DNA from: Symbiodinium natans
Lineage: Eukaryota; Sar; Dinophyceae; Suessiales; Symbiodiniaceae
Direction: 5' to 3'
NCBI GenBank assembly: GCA_905221605.1
Contig: CAJNDS010002239.1
Span: 377,409 to 441,408 of the forward strand
Length of the DNA stretch: 64,000 bases
Of this stretch, positions 1 to 9,750 are shown piece after piece (position 1 is the first letter of the stretch; every line of letters begins with the position of its first letter). The notes under the pieces are model-generated. The model was not told where the DNA came from. It saw nothing but the letters and a program-made list of their open reading frames with translations, and did not search any database. The position numbers and the translations under genes are program-made.

Positions 1-196
1 TTCCACTGTTCTACCCCAAACTTTCGGAACTCGACTTCCTTGGTCTTGAGTGAAAGTTCAGTGACTCAAGTTTCACGACGCATTGATTCGGGTTGGATCG
101 GAACCTTAAACCCTGAGCACAGGGTGAGCCACGAAAAAACAACCCTGTCCTCGAACGGCGGAGACCCTTAACACACGTCCTTCTGACGCGCTGTAG

Positions 197-277
197 GTGA
201 ACAGCGATCGACTCGAGATCTTCAACGATGTCTTGAAGAAGCTGGAAGCCCTGGAGACAGCGGAAAGGAGCCCAGCG
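197..277 (+). CDS. Candidate short exon, unknown protein
   Basis: An open frame begins right after a TGTAG acceptor and reads VNSDRLEIFNDVLKKLEA followed by LETAERSPA, then meets a possible GT donor at 278. The amphipathic, Leu/Lys/Glu-rich helix looks like protein rather than chance translation. The frame stops at 296 in telomere-like repeat. No family is recognised and no partner exon was found upstream in the first 180 bases. It could be the tail of a plus-strand gene lying mostly left of the window. Confidence 0.22.
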
Positions 278-295
278 GTTCTAGGACTGAGGATT

Positions 296-712
296 TAGGG
301 TTTAGGGCCTTTTAGGGTTTAGGGTTTGAGAGAGAGTGTTTAGGGTTTCGGGTTTAGGGTTTGAGAGAGAGTGTTTAGGGTTTCGGGTTTAGGGTTTGAG
401 AGAGAGTGTTTAGGGTTTCGGGTTTAGGGTTTGAGAGAGAGTGTTTAGGGTTTCGGGTTTAGGGTTTGAGAGAGAGTGTTTAGGGTTTCGGGTTTAGGGT
501 TTGAGAGAGAGTGTTTAGGGTTTCGGGTTTAGGGTTTGAGAGAGAGTGTTTAGGGTTTCGGGTTTAGGGTTTGAGAGAGAGTGTTTAGGGTTTCGGGTTT
601 AGGGTTTGAGAGAGAGTGTTTAGGGTTTCGGGTTTAGGGGTTAGGGTTTAGGGTTTTAGGGTTTAGGTTTAGGGTTTAGGGTATAGGGTTTAGGGTTTAG
701 GGTTTAGGGGCC
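296..712 (+). repeat. Telomere-motif tract with 35-bp tandem repeat, nine copies
   Basis: The tract is built from TTTAGGG. Its core is a higher-order 35-bp unit made of TTTAGGG, a GAGAGAGAGTG insert, TTTAGGG and the variant TTTCGGG. I count nine nearly identical copies between about 318 and 640. The flanks are plain or slightly varied TTTAGGG. This is interstitial because unique-looking sequence lies on both sides. Confidence 0.95.
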
Positions 713-2273
713 CCAAACCCTAGAAGAGGTGCATGTTTTTGTTCGAATCTCGCCCGTGAAAATCGCATGGCACCACAATTCGTGAGACTTTCTTATTCGC
801 CCTCACACTTAACTCTAATCCGACTGGCTGCGAGAGACCGGGATGCAAAAGGGTTCAGGATTCAGGGTTGGCTTCAAAAAGGGCTCCTGATTTCTAAGCC
901 CTGCAACCAACGTCTAGTTGCATGGAGGGAGCCTTGAAGGCTCGGCTGTCGCCCTGTCTTTTTGGCTTATCCAACTCAACGCCCTCGTTTCGGCTTGCCA
1001 GCTTACACCCCGAGTCAGGCCCCAAAACGGGTGCCAACGTCGTCAATGACCGTCAATGGACTTGTTACCTCAAGTGAGAGGTCCTTGCATGCCCTTGAGA
1101 ATGCGTACGCCAGCCTCTGACTCGTGGACGTCATGAGCGGGGCGAGTTGGCTCACAAATAGGGTGACAATGGCATAGCTCGAGTCCTTGCAACCCGACCT
1201 GCAACCACAAATGATCAGGGAATTCTCAGGATGCCATCCTAGCCACCAAACCTTAGGCCCATGTTGAAAGAAGAAAGCCCACAGGGAAATTGCAAGAAAG
1301 GCAGAAGATCTACGGCAGAAGGCCTTGAAGCGCATGGCATTGAGGCTAGCGTACCGGTTAGACCCAGGACCCAAGAAGATGCTAAGGCTACTTAAGCCTC
1401 GGGCTTCTCGAGTAAGTGGCAGGAGGGTTCCGCTTCCAAGGGCCAATGGCTTGAACAGATGAGATGCTATCGTTGGTGATGGCAGCTTTTGGGAGTCCCG
1501 CCGTGTGATGAACACGGCATTTTTGGGGTCTGTCTCAAAGTGTCAAAGTGGCAACTGTCTCGAGTATTGCACTCCATATTAAAACCGACAGCCATCGGCA
1601 GATGCTGACATTCATCCAACAAAGCTCAACTTGCAGGAGGTGGTACCACTGCTCCAGATGCTGCCCTGGATGGCCAGATTTCTCACAAGACCGTGAGCGG
1701 GAGTTCAAGAAATGGCGTCTCGGCTGGCGTGTATGCACTTGAGAACAACTAAACTTAACTAAACCCACCCCAAGCCGTCAACACCACTCTCAGTCATCCC
1801 AAAACATCCCTAGATCAGCCCTGCAGAATTGGGCTCTCCGAGGCCAGGCCATGGAGACTGACTGGCTCTTTTGGTTGTTTGTCGTTTCTGTAGGTGTAGG
1901 GTTTCTTTTAGGCCTTCTGCCCCAGACAACTCCCTCGTTGTTGCTTATTTTGCGGGCTTGGAATTACTTTGCCACCTCTTTTTGGCCAGCAAGCTTAGAG
2001 TAGGAAGGTGCATCAGGCGGAAGTTGTTCGAGGGGTGTATTTGATATTCCGCATGTTCACTAGCTCAATGAACCACGGCGTCAAGGAGTTTCACAAGGAG
2101 GTTGCTTGCAACATTAAACCGCAAGCGTGCATGCATTGCTCACTCTGCCCTCATTGGGCTTCTATGTCGAGTTCGGGGTTGGTCTGAAGGTTTGGGGTTC
2201 AAAGAAGCAGCTCGATCAACCTTCGATTTTTGCAGGGTGCATCTAGCGTTCCGACCTCGAACCCTGGCTCGCC
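713..2273. other. No supported gene
   Basis: A 166-codon minus-strand frame (1015-1515) and a 64-codon plus-strand Cys/Trp-rich frame (1548-1742) are open but match nothing I know. Neither has convincing exon borders, so neither is called. Confidence 0.5.
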
Positions 2274-2277
2274 CCGA

Positions 2278-2364
2278 ACGAGACAGAGACAGAGACAGAG
2301 AGACAGACAGACAGACAGACAGAGAGAGAGAGAGAGAGAGGGATAGAGAGAGAGAGAGAGAGAG
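2278..2364. repeat. GACAGA/GA microsatellite
   Basis: GACAGA units grade into a pure GA run of the purine strand. The open frames across it are repeat artefacts. Confidence 0.95.
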
Positions 2365-2503
2365 GAGTGGAGGGAGTGTCATGTCATGTTGTGCCTTTGC
2401 TGTCGTTCCTTCCCCCTCAACATTCCCAGCTTTCACACCAACAGACTCGGTAACACAGGCCGCTTTCATGGGGAGGGGTGAGGTGAACAGAAAGAAAAGA
2501 AAA

Positions 2504-2797
2504 AGACAGAAGGACAGAAGGACAGAAGGACAGAAGGACAGAAGGACAGAAGGACAGAAGGACAGAAGGACAGAAGAACAGAAGGACAGAAGGACAGAAG
2601 GACAGAAGGACAGAAGGACAGAAGGACAGAAGGACAGAAGGACAGAAGGACAGAAGGACAGAAGGACAGAAGGACAGAAGGACAGAAGGACAGAAGGACA
2701 GAAGGACAGAAGGACAGAAGGACAGAAGGACAGAAGGACAGAAGGACAGAAGGACAGAAGGACAGAGGGAGAGAGACAGAGAGAGAGAGAGAGAGAA
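2504..2797. repeat. 8-bp minisatellite GGACAGAA
   Basis: An almost perfect array of the 8-bp unit GGACAGAA (about 32 copies), with one GAACAGAA variant near 2573, ends in a short GA run. Because 8 is not a multiple of 3 and the unit contains no stop, long frames are open on both strands; these are not genes. Confidence 0.95.
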
Positions 2798-3353
2798 GCC
2801 CTATTGGCGCTCAAGTCAGCAACCTGCCCCGTATTTTTTTGGTACAAGACCGGGCGCAACATAATGGCAATGAGAACATACTGGCATAATTGCAAAGCAG
2901 GAGAGTTCCCACCAACCACCACAACATGGAGGGGAGCGCCAGAATGCTCCATTTGGGGGGCGGGTGGGGAAGGGCCATAGAAGCCAGCCAGCAGAAGCGG
3001 GGCTGGGGTGCGGGGGGGGGGGGGGCCCCGAGCCAGCAGACGACCAGGGTATTGGGGTGCTTCAGGAGAAGTAGTCAGCAACCTACAGCGGTAGTACACT
3101 CGTGCAGTTTGAGTTAGGCAAAGGGCGGGGCTTCACGTGGAGCACGGGAGATACTGAGAGGGAACCTCAGTCCTGGCACCGACAGGGCCAGCGCCCTGCG
3201 GGCTCAGCCCAAAAGGAACTCCGTATCACCCGAGCCCTCCGATCGAGCCTCTGCCTACCGGGAACTCTATTCGAGGGCGGGGCCAGTAAAACCACGAGCC
3301 CGATGGGCTTGTGTTTTTGTGGTTGGGCAGCGGCGAGACGCTCTCACCGAAAG
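2798..3353. other. No supported gene; 14-G run
   Basis: Unique-looking sequence with a G run at 3012-3025 followed by CCCC. No exon with recognisable content was found. Confidence 0.5.
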
Positions 3354-3663
3354 GGGAGAGTGGTGAGGGAGAGGGGAAGAGAGGGAGAGGGGGAGAGAGG
3401 AGGGAGAGAGGAGGGAGAGAGGAGGGAGAGAGGAGGGAGAGAGGAGGGAGAGAGGAGGGAGAGAGGAGGGAGAGATGAGGGAGAGAGGAGGGAAAGAGGA
3501 GGGAAAAGAAAGAGAGGAGAGAGAGAGGAGAGAGAGAGGAGGGAGAGATGAAGGAAAGAGGAGGGAAAAGAAAGAGAGGAGAGAGAGAGGAGAGAGAGAG
3601 GAGGCAAAGAGGAGGGACAAGAAAGAGAGAAGAGAGAGAGGAGAGAGAGCGGAGACAGAGGAG
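3354..3663. repeat. Purine-rich minisatellite
   Basis: About 310 bases of nearly pure purine made of imperfect GGGAGAGAGGA units with GGAAAAGAAAG interruptions. Several Ser/Leu- or Arg/Glu-rich frames cross it on both strands and are composition artefacts. Confidence 0.93.
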
Positions 3664-4684
3664 TGGAGGATGAGAGCCCAACCAAAGAGCCCCAGCACCA
3701 CTCAGGTACCACAACAACGTTCTGAGGCCGAACTTTGCTGCGCAGCGGCTGTCGAGACAAACTCTGCTTCCAGCCTTTGCCCGTAGATATCCCATGGTCC
3801 CAATGCCAGCGCATCTGTGGGAGGACCAGGAGTCTTTGAGTTTATAGCTATTGTTGAGCAGTAGATTGTCGGTTTGGTTGCAAAATCGAAGAGCGAGGGC
3901 TGGGTATCAGTTCTGAGTTCTGGCGGTTTAAATATCATGCCCCCTTACCGGGAAGTGGTACTGACACAGCTGTACAAGATTCTTTCTTCTGGTTACTTCA
4001 GGTACTTCGGAGACTTCATGTTTGTGTTTTCTACCGCTTGGTTGGTTTCAAATTTGCAGGGCGTTCCCCTGTCATTCAACTGGTTCTTTCGCTGTGTGTG
4101 TCGGGAGGAGAACTGAGATTAAAATCGAGCCCAGCCCCCACACTGAGAGTGGGAAAGAACAAGGGGGCAAAACGCAACTCCACCCTCCTGGACTGGATGG
4201 ATAGGAGGAAGTCGCAAAATAGCTAGTGCCTCTTGGGAGCCATACATGGGTTGTGCCGAAGCCCTGTGATGCTCAACATGTACACTGATGTGTTTTAGAA
4301 GGTGGGATGGAGGCCGAGTGATGTTCATGCAACACGAACGCGATTGATTTGCTAGAGACTCCCGTAAAAGACCTTGCTTGCCACATACTCGGACAGAAGC
4401 CCCAAAAGGCCTTAGACTTGGCGGAGACTGCGCTGCTCAGGTTTCTCGCTTGCACCACCCTTGGCGAAGCTGCGTGCCTAGGTCATGATTACGAGCTGTT
4501 TCGTGACAAAGCCGTTCCAGGAATCTTGAGAAGTAGTTGGCAATATGTGGACCTGCCCTACACTATGCCAGCGTAGACCCTCAACAAGGCAAGTCGCCGA
4601 GACCAAGAGCACCCCAAGACAAGATGAGCCCCCTTAAAGCGCTCACAGATCATTCCAAGAGCACTCCATGAGGCCAAAGGTGCC
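3664..4684. other. Gene-poor; two weak plus-strand frames
   Basis: A frame at 3874-4116 contains LNIMPPYREVVLTQLYKIL, and one at 4349-4576 contains GHDYELFRDKAVPGIL. Both look mildly protein-like. Neither has a recognised domain, so they remain possible exon traces only. Confidence 0.3.
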
Positions 4685-4880
4685 TGCGACAGTTCTGCAC
4701 TTGACCTGGGGAAATGCGGAACGGGCGCACGAACCCGAACCCCTTCAACAGCCAAAAGCATAGAAAGGCACGAACCTGCTACATTTTCGTGACGTGCAAC
4801 GGTGTAAGCCTCAAGAAGTGTGCGGGACCTAGGCGGGAGCGCGATTTCGAGTACGGAACATGCACGAAGGATCATTGGCT
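4685..4880 (+). repeat. Dispersed repeat E, copy 1
   Basis: This block resembles the stretches at 38010-38215 and, in part, 22435-22535. Shared landmarks in order are TTCTGCACTT, a GGGCGCACGAACCCGA-like segment, CAACAGCC(C/A)AAAGCA, and GCAAGCCTCAA(G/A)AAG-like sequence. The similarity is diverged, as expected of an old interspersed repeat. The 135-codon frame over it is not conserved in the other copies. Confidence 0.6.
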
Positions 4881-5966
4881 TTTCAGGAACTCACCAAGTC
4901 TGGGTCGACCCATCTTCCCGAAGCTTAAGTGTCGCTTGCTTTTGGGCTTCGGGTGGCGGATGCGCTCGACAGGCTGCGCTGGCCATCATCGCTCGCATAG
5001 TAACACATACTCCATGACCACCGAAGCGCTATTCGAGACGAGCCACGCCACACGAGTAACATCGAGTGACCAACACATCACAGCTTGCGGTCGAGGACAT
5101 GTTCTCGCTGAAAGGCCCTAAAACCTCAACCCTAGCTGTGTTTGCCGCAAGGCGTTCTTGCACCACTTGCATCCCTATACCACCCCCTATACCCCGGTGA
5201 GAGGTGTTGAGGGCGGGTTTAGGGATCTAAGACTCAGATCCCAAGGCCTAAAATGTGAAGCCGAAACACCAAACCCTAACTCCGACCCCATGCCGAGTTG
5301 ATTGTGCCCATGAGGGAACGAGCCCCCAACCCTGAAACCCAGAGAAGCGGCAGAAGGTACATCCTTTTCTTGAATTCTGCCCTGGTCGATTTGGCAGAGT
5401 TTTGGGATGGCGTGCTGCCTGGCGGCACATTTGTTTGCAGCTCCGAAGTTGAACCTTCAGAGCGTTGTTGCGTCGGTCAAAATGGAGCCGGTAGATCCCC
5501 GCGTAGATGGCAAGCACTTATAGGTCACTTAGGTCACTTAGGTTTCCAGGTGAAAACCCTAAACCCTAAATCCCCGGAGGACTATGGTTCTTGGGCTAGG
5601 TGTCAATTGGGATGACGGGACCAGCGAGACTGCCACATGTGGGGCCACACATTCTTGACGTGGGAGGAGCGTTTGGTTGTATGATGAAGTTATTTCAGGT
5701 TCATGGCTTCTTCTGGGTGAACAAGGAAGTAAGGCCCCACCACAACACAGCTGCCATACAGAAACCTGCCATTCAACCCTGCCTGCGGTTCGGCCAGCTA
5801 CGCGGGAGCGAAAAAAATCCCCGAAGGGTGGTTGCTAGTTGTTCCTGGAGGGAGCGAGTGACGCCCCAGAGGGCTTCTCGGGGTTGATGGCTCTTTCCGA
5901 TCCAGCCAATGTGCTGGGCTGGTCTTTTGCATGGATCGCTCGCGGCCCTCAGATCATGCAGCAGAA
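4881..5966. other. No supported gene; weak methyltransferase-like string
   Basis: At 5638-5697 the plus strand reads GPHILDVGGAFGCMMKLFQ, ending at a CAG|GTTCAT donor-like site. ILDVGGAFG resembles motif I of class I SAM methyltransferases. Nothing else of the fold was found, so this is only a note. Confidence 0.25.
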
Positions 5967-6086
5967 GCCCTAAAGCCTAAACCCTAAACCTTAAACCCTA
6001 AACCCCTAACCTAAACCCTAAAGTCCCTAAAGCCTAAACCCTAAACCCTTAACCTAAACCCTAAACCCCTAAACCCTAAACCCAGG
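5967..6086 (-). repeat. Interstitial CCCTAAA tract
   Basis: Roughly a dozen CCCTAAA-type units with small length variants (CCCTAAAG, CCTAAC), in the orientation opposite to the tract at 296-712. Confidence 0.9.
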
Positions 6087-6454
6087 TTATTAAGTATTGC
6101 AAGATAAAGAATTGAAAACCGGCTCGCCACAGCACCGGGCCGAAGAAGCCAGGCTTGAGATGAAGCTCTACTTCCTTCTCCGGGCTGTCGCGCTCAGCGT
6201 GTCCCTTGGGTTTCCTTAGACTTAGGGGGCTAGGGGTTGTGGTTAGCTTTTAGAGCCGCAAATTTCGCACCAAAGTCCGAATTCTTCGCAAGAAGATGCC
6301 AGGGCCTCGATCTTGTTTGGTTCCGAGTTCTGAGGTCCTTTGCCATGGCGCAATTCAGCCCAGCCATCCTATCCCACCGCAGCACGGAGACTGACTTGAA
6401 ATTAAGATCCGACGAAGTGAGCCCACGGTACTCCCCTTTCCCAAATATTACCCT

Positions 6455-6720
6455 TCCCACCCACCCTTCTCCCACCCTTCCCACCCTTCTCCCACCCTTC
6501 TCCCACCCTTCTCCCACGCTTCTCCCACCCTTCTCCCACCCTTCTCCCACCCTTCTCCCACCCTTCTCCCACCCTTCCCCCACCCTTCCCCCACCCTCCT
6601 CCCACCCTCCTCCCACCCTCCTCCCACCCTCCTCCCACCCTCCTCCCACCCTCCTCCCACCCTCCTCCCACCCTCCTCCCACCCTCCTCCCACCCTCCTC
6701 CCACCCTCCTCCCACCCTCA
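6455..6720. repeat. 11-bp minisatellite CCCACCCTTCT / CCCACCCTCCT
   Basis: Two blocks of an 11-bp unit. The first half carries CCCACCCTTCT and the second half CCCACCCTCCT, suggesting two successive expansions from different founder units. Open frames on both strands are artefacts. Confidence 0.95.
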
Positions 6721-6759
6721 CAGTACCCCAGAATCGCTAAAGTGCACAACTTTAAAAAA

Positions 6760-7090
6760 CCTCCAGAGAGTCCCTGTAGTGCAACCCAAAGTATCCTTGA
6801 AATATGGGTCCAGAGTATTTCCACAAAATGTTTGGAGTGCCCAAATTCAAAAACCCCCAAGAACCCCTGGAGTGCCCGACAAATGCCCTGTGCCCAACCC
6901 AGAGTATCCCCAGAGTGCCCAACCCGCAGAGTATCTTCCAGAGACTCCCTTGAATGCCCAATCTTACAGTAATCTCGGAAAATCCCTGGAGTGCCCAACC
7001 CAGAATATCTCAAACAAGTCCCTGGAGTGCCCAACCCCAGAGTAAGACGCCCACAAATCTGTAGGGTGGGATGTTCGATTTTGTTTGTTA
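6760..7090. repeat. Repeat F copy 1, GTGCCCAACCC units
   Basis: Degenerate tandem units of about 30-45 bp carry TGGAGTGCCCAACCC and CAGAGTATC. The right edge (CCCAACCCCAGAGTA then AGACG and GTAGGGTGGGATG) recurs at 53440-53545. The three-way overlapping frames here are repeat products. Confidence 0.75.
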
Positions 7091-7823
7091 TGCGGGAAAT
7101 GGGTGGGGTGGGGTGGGATGGGGTGGGGGGGAGGGTGGGTTGTAAATGCCAAGTCTTTATTTGGGCGGCGTGAGTGTTAAACCTCCGAGTCCTGCAAGAT
7201 CAACCGCCAGCAATCACAAGACTTGCATGACAGCTAGCAGCTAGATGTTTTTGGCTGTGGCTGGGTTTGAACGTTTTTGGATGCGTCTATATGCGCCGCA
7301 GGTCGCACGGCTGCCCGTGGTGAAGGGTTTAGGGTTTAGGGTTTGGGGTTTGGGGTTTAGGATTCAGGGTTGAACCATTGTTAAAGTGGTCAGCTGATGT
7401 CTGTTGCCAAAGCCAGCTTCCTTGAAACTCAGATGGAATCCCATCAAGAATGTTTTTCCAAAGTTGTAGTATCAGTTGGATACAGTGACACCCAGGCAAA
7501 ATACTAGAAGGCCATGCAGACCTATTCTTCGCGGGGTTCACTGCTCCGCCTTGTTCAGAACGACTGTGGTCCAAACTTCAAGCTTTGAAACCAGGAGAGA
7601 GCGATGCGTTCTGGCAGAGTTGTGGTCCAATCTGGGCACTTTGTGTTCGTCGTCTTGGTGCTGCTTGGCCAGGGTTAGCGTTGATGCTTTTTTTGGACAT
7701 GCTCTGGACCTTGGGCTGCTAAAGAGTGCATGGTGCAATGTCTAGGTTGTAGTGGAGACCGGGCAAAGCCACGTACGCCTGATACCCCTGGAGCTTGTAA
7801 GCCCCACCTGAGTCACTGAGAGG
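7091..7823. other. No supported gene; short telomere tract at 7322-7352
   Basis: Includes a G-rich run near 7095-7140 and a short TTTAGGG/TTTGGGG tract. A 66-codon minus-strand and an 89-codon plus-strand frame overlap at 7476-7745 without recognisable content. Confidence 0.5.
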
Positions 7824-7967
7824 ATGCTGTCTTACATGCTGCTGCCTCGCTACGCCAACAACGGAAGTGACGCAGTGCCCGACAACGTCGTCGCCCTGTT
7901 GTTCTTTCCTGTCTATTCTGCCTTTATGATCTCCTACCAGCTGCAGTTGCCGGCCCAGTTTGCATAA
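7824..7967 (+). CDS. Candidate membrane-protein exon A
   Basis: This 47-codon frame from an ATG reads MLSYMLLPRYANNGSDAVP and continues into VALLFFPVYSAFMISYQLQ, a hydrophobic stretch long enough to cross a membrane. It ends at a TAA just after QLPAQFA. With the next candidate (8096 on) it suggests a polytopic membrane protein read on the plus strand. No family is recognised, and a donor linking the two pieces was not identified. Confidence 0.3.
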   Translation: MLSYMLLPRYANNGSDAVPDNVVALLFFPVYSAFMISYQLQLPAQFA

Positions 7968-8095
7968 GCACTTGTGGCAGAAGCACTTGTAGCTAGCAGC
8001 AGCAGTGGTAATGGAATGTAGTGGATGCGCCAAGCATGAGGAAGCCCGGTCTACCACCGAAATCGCGAAGGTGTGACCAATCCTTCACTGCTCAG

Positions 8096-8411
8096 GTCCA
8101 CCGTTGCGGTTGCCTACTTCGCTGGCTTCTCACTGGTCGTCCTTATTGTTTTCATATCTCCACAATCTGCAGAGAATGGGTACCCGTCGGAAGGAGTAGC
8201 CTTCATGGGGTACAGCCTTATTTTCGTTATGCAGCTTCTCCGCTTTGAGCACGCCATTTTGCTTGTTTTTCACAGACGGAGTATGAAACCTAACCTTCAC
8301 CTCTTAGTGATCCTGATCGTTAAGCTCTGCAAGCTGCGTACTCCAAGAAAGGAAAGGCTTCATTGGCGAGCGCAGCCTCAGAAGCCAGTTCAAAGCCAGA
8401 CAAGCCATTGA
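8096..8411 (+). CDS. Candidate membrane-protein exon B
   Basis: After a CTCAG|G acceptor the frame reads STVAVAYFAGFSLVVLIVFI, a clear hydrophobic segment, then an exposed SPQSAENGYPSEG loop and a second hydrophobic stretch VAFMGYSLIFVMQLLRFEHA. Two membrane spans with a short hydrophilic loop are consistent with a transporter or channel-like protein, but no signature identifies it. The coding part probably ends before 8411. Confidence 0.32.
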
Positions 8412-9065
8412 CATTTGCAAGACGCGCATCGAGGGGACTGTCCTTCAGGGGTCCAGATTGATGGCTTGAGGCTAGCAACGTTCTGGGGATTAGGGGGTCC
8501 TGCAACTTGAGGTATATACCCAAATGAATTCGTCGCATGTGCTGTTCGCGTCTTCAGACCTTGCAGTGAGTTTTGGGTTGCATTAATCATCAATCGAGAT
8601 GTCTCCACGTCTTTGCGTGTTTCTTTCCGGGGGGGGGGGGGTTGAGATGTTTCCAAGATGCGCCACCTTTTCTACTACTACTAGGAGGCATTCAGGAGTT
8701 AGGAACAAGCGCCTAGTCCGCTGGCGAGGAGCCAGGGAGAGAGTGAGACAGTTTGGGGCGCTGTGCTGGTGTTTCAAGTCTCAGCAGCCTACAGTGGGGT
8801 GTTAGCGAGCGCGAGGGGCGTGATGCTTGGTTAACGGACGCTTGAATGCCGCACATGCAGGCACCAGTCAGGGGGGTTGACCCCCTTCCGCCTTAGAGAA
8901 GAAGACGAGCGAGAAAAGAGGAGAGGAGAGACGCTCCGCGATGGTGGCTTTTCCTCAGCGCACCGTCGCACCATGCACCAACCCTTAGCCCTCTTTGGCG
9001 ACTCCAGCAAGCAATGATTTCTCGATGGCACTCGTCCGGACAATGCTGACGTTGTTCACAGGCAC

Positions 9066-9269
9066 ATGGCTAGCGTTGTCATGTCAAATGCACGCGTACA
9101 GCTTGAGGACGTTCGTCCACGTCTTCTGCTGCATACGCTGCGTGACAGCATGTGGCACTCGTGGAAGACCCACTGCCCCTGCAGAACACAATGCTTGGGT
9201 CCACGAGTCTATGGAACCGAGTTGAAGTTGAGACCGATGGGCGCAGCATGGGCAACTCGAGCGGCATGA
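9066..9269 (+). CDS. Candidate exon, unknown
   Basis: The frame holds LEDVRPRLLLHTLRDSMWH and then SWKTHCPCRTQCLGPRVYGT. Possible acceptors lie at TTCACAG|G (about 9061) and CGTACAG (about 9101). It sits 90 bases upstream of the helicase-like pieces on the same strand and could belong to the same gene. The Cys pattern is too short to call a zinc site. Confidence 0.22.
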   Translation: MASVVMSNARVQLEDVRPRLLLHTLRDSMWHSWKTHCPCRTQCLGPRVYGTELKLRPMGAAWATRAA

Positions 9270-9355
9270 CTGTTGGCCGCGTGTTCGGCTAAGGCATTTC
9301 TAGACATCACTGAATCCTGACAGCCGCTTCTAGGGACTCTCGTGAGGGACCCTAG

Positions 9356-9468
9356 GAGGGGCCCGGAAGGATTCTGGACTCCATGATGCCCAAGCTGGTC
9401 ATCAATGAGCTGCAGCGAGCGTCGCCTGATGATGCGTTGCTGCTGGACTGCACTGCAAGGAAGATCAT
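9356..9468 (+). CDS. SNF2/SHPRH-like helicase fragment, exon 1
   Basis: The frame opens directly after a CCTAG acceptor and reads RILDSMMPKLVINELQ then RASPDDALLLDCTARKIM, ending at an AT|GTAACC donor-like site. RASPDDALLLDCTARK fits the stretch before motif V in the C-terminal RecA lobe of SNF2-family helicases, where the chain runs from a substrate helix into a LLL strand. In intact members this lobe couples ATP hydrolysis to DNA translocation. The call depends on the following piece, and phases of the two do not match as drawn, so the true donor may be a few bases away (for example CACT|GCAAGG at about 9452) or the gene is decayed. Confidence 0.4.
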
Positions 9469-9535
9469 GTAACCTTAAGCAACCGATGAACATCGCTAGT
9501 TGGAGGTATCTGTCCCATGAGGCTGGATCCCCCAG

Positions 9536-9727
9536 GAGCTTCTGCAGTGCACCCATGTCCTTTTCCTTGAGCCTCCAAAATCGCAGACCCCAGCTGTTGA
9601 GCCCTCCCTTCAAGGGCTTGGCAGTCCAGTTGATGGAAGGCCCATGGTTCGTTGCTTTGGGGGGCCTGAAGCTTATCTGATTCATAATATAATCAGAAAA
9701 CAAATAGATATAAATAAAAATCCATAA
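9536..9727 (+). CDS. SNF2/SHPRH-like helicase fragment, exon 2
   Basis: After CCCCCAG the frame reads ELLQCTHVLFLEPPKSQ, TPAVEPSLQGLGSPVDGR and PMVRCFGGPEAYLIHNIIR before a TAA at 9725. In SNF2 helicases (RAD5/SHPRH type) the order is THVxFLEP, then NPAxExQAxGRxxRxGQ with the motif VI arginines, then RPxxVxRFI and a glutamate-rich helix. The order and spacing are kept here, but the motif VI arginines and glutamines are largely lost (SLQGLGSPVDGR). This suggests a decayed copy or a divergent non-catalytic paralogue. The last codons run into AT-rich DNA and may not be native. Confidence 0.45.
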   Translation, partial: ELLQCTHVLFLEPPKSQTPAVEPSLQGLGSPVDGRPMVRCFGGPEAYLIHNIIRKQIDINKNP

Positions 9728-9750
9728 CAAAATGAACTAAATGAATGCAC

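Noticed and set aside
2102-3099. ORFs of 292 and 319 codons around the 8-bp minisatellite
   Set aside because: Most of the length is the repeated peptide of GGACAGAA in either strand; the unique ends have no recognisable domain.
3226-3814. Ser/Leu-rich minus ORFs
   Set aside because: Translation of the purine-rich minisatellite.
5638-5697. SAM-methyltransferase motif I (ILDVGGAFG)
   Set aside because: Single short motif with no flanking fold; kept only as a note in the region entry.
6230-7034. Overlapping Pro- or Gly-rich ORFs
   Set aside because: Products of the 11-bp minisatellite and repeat F.
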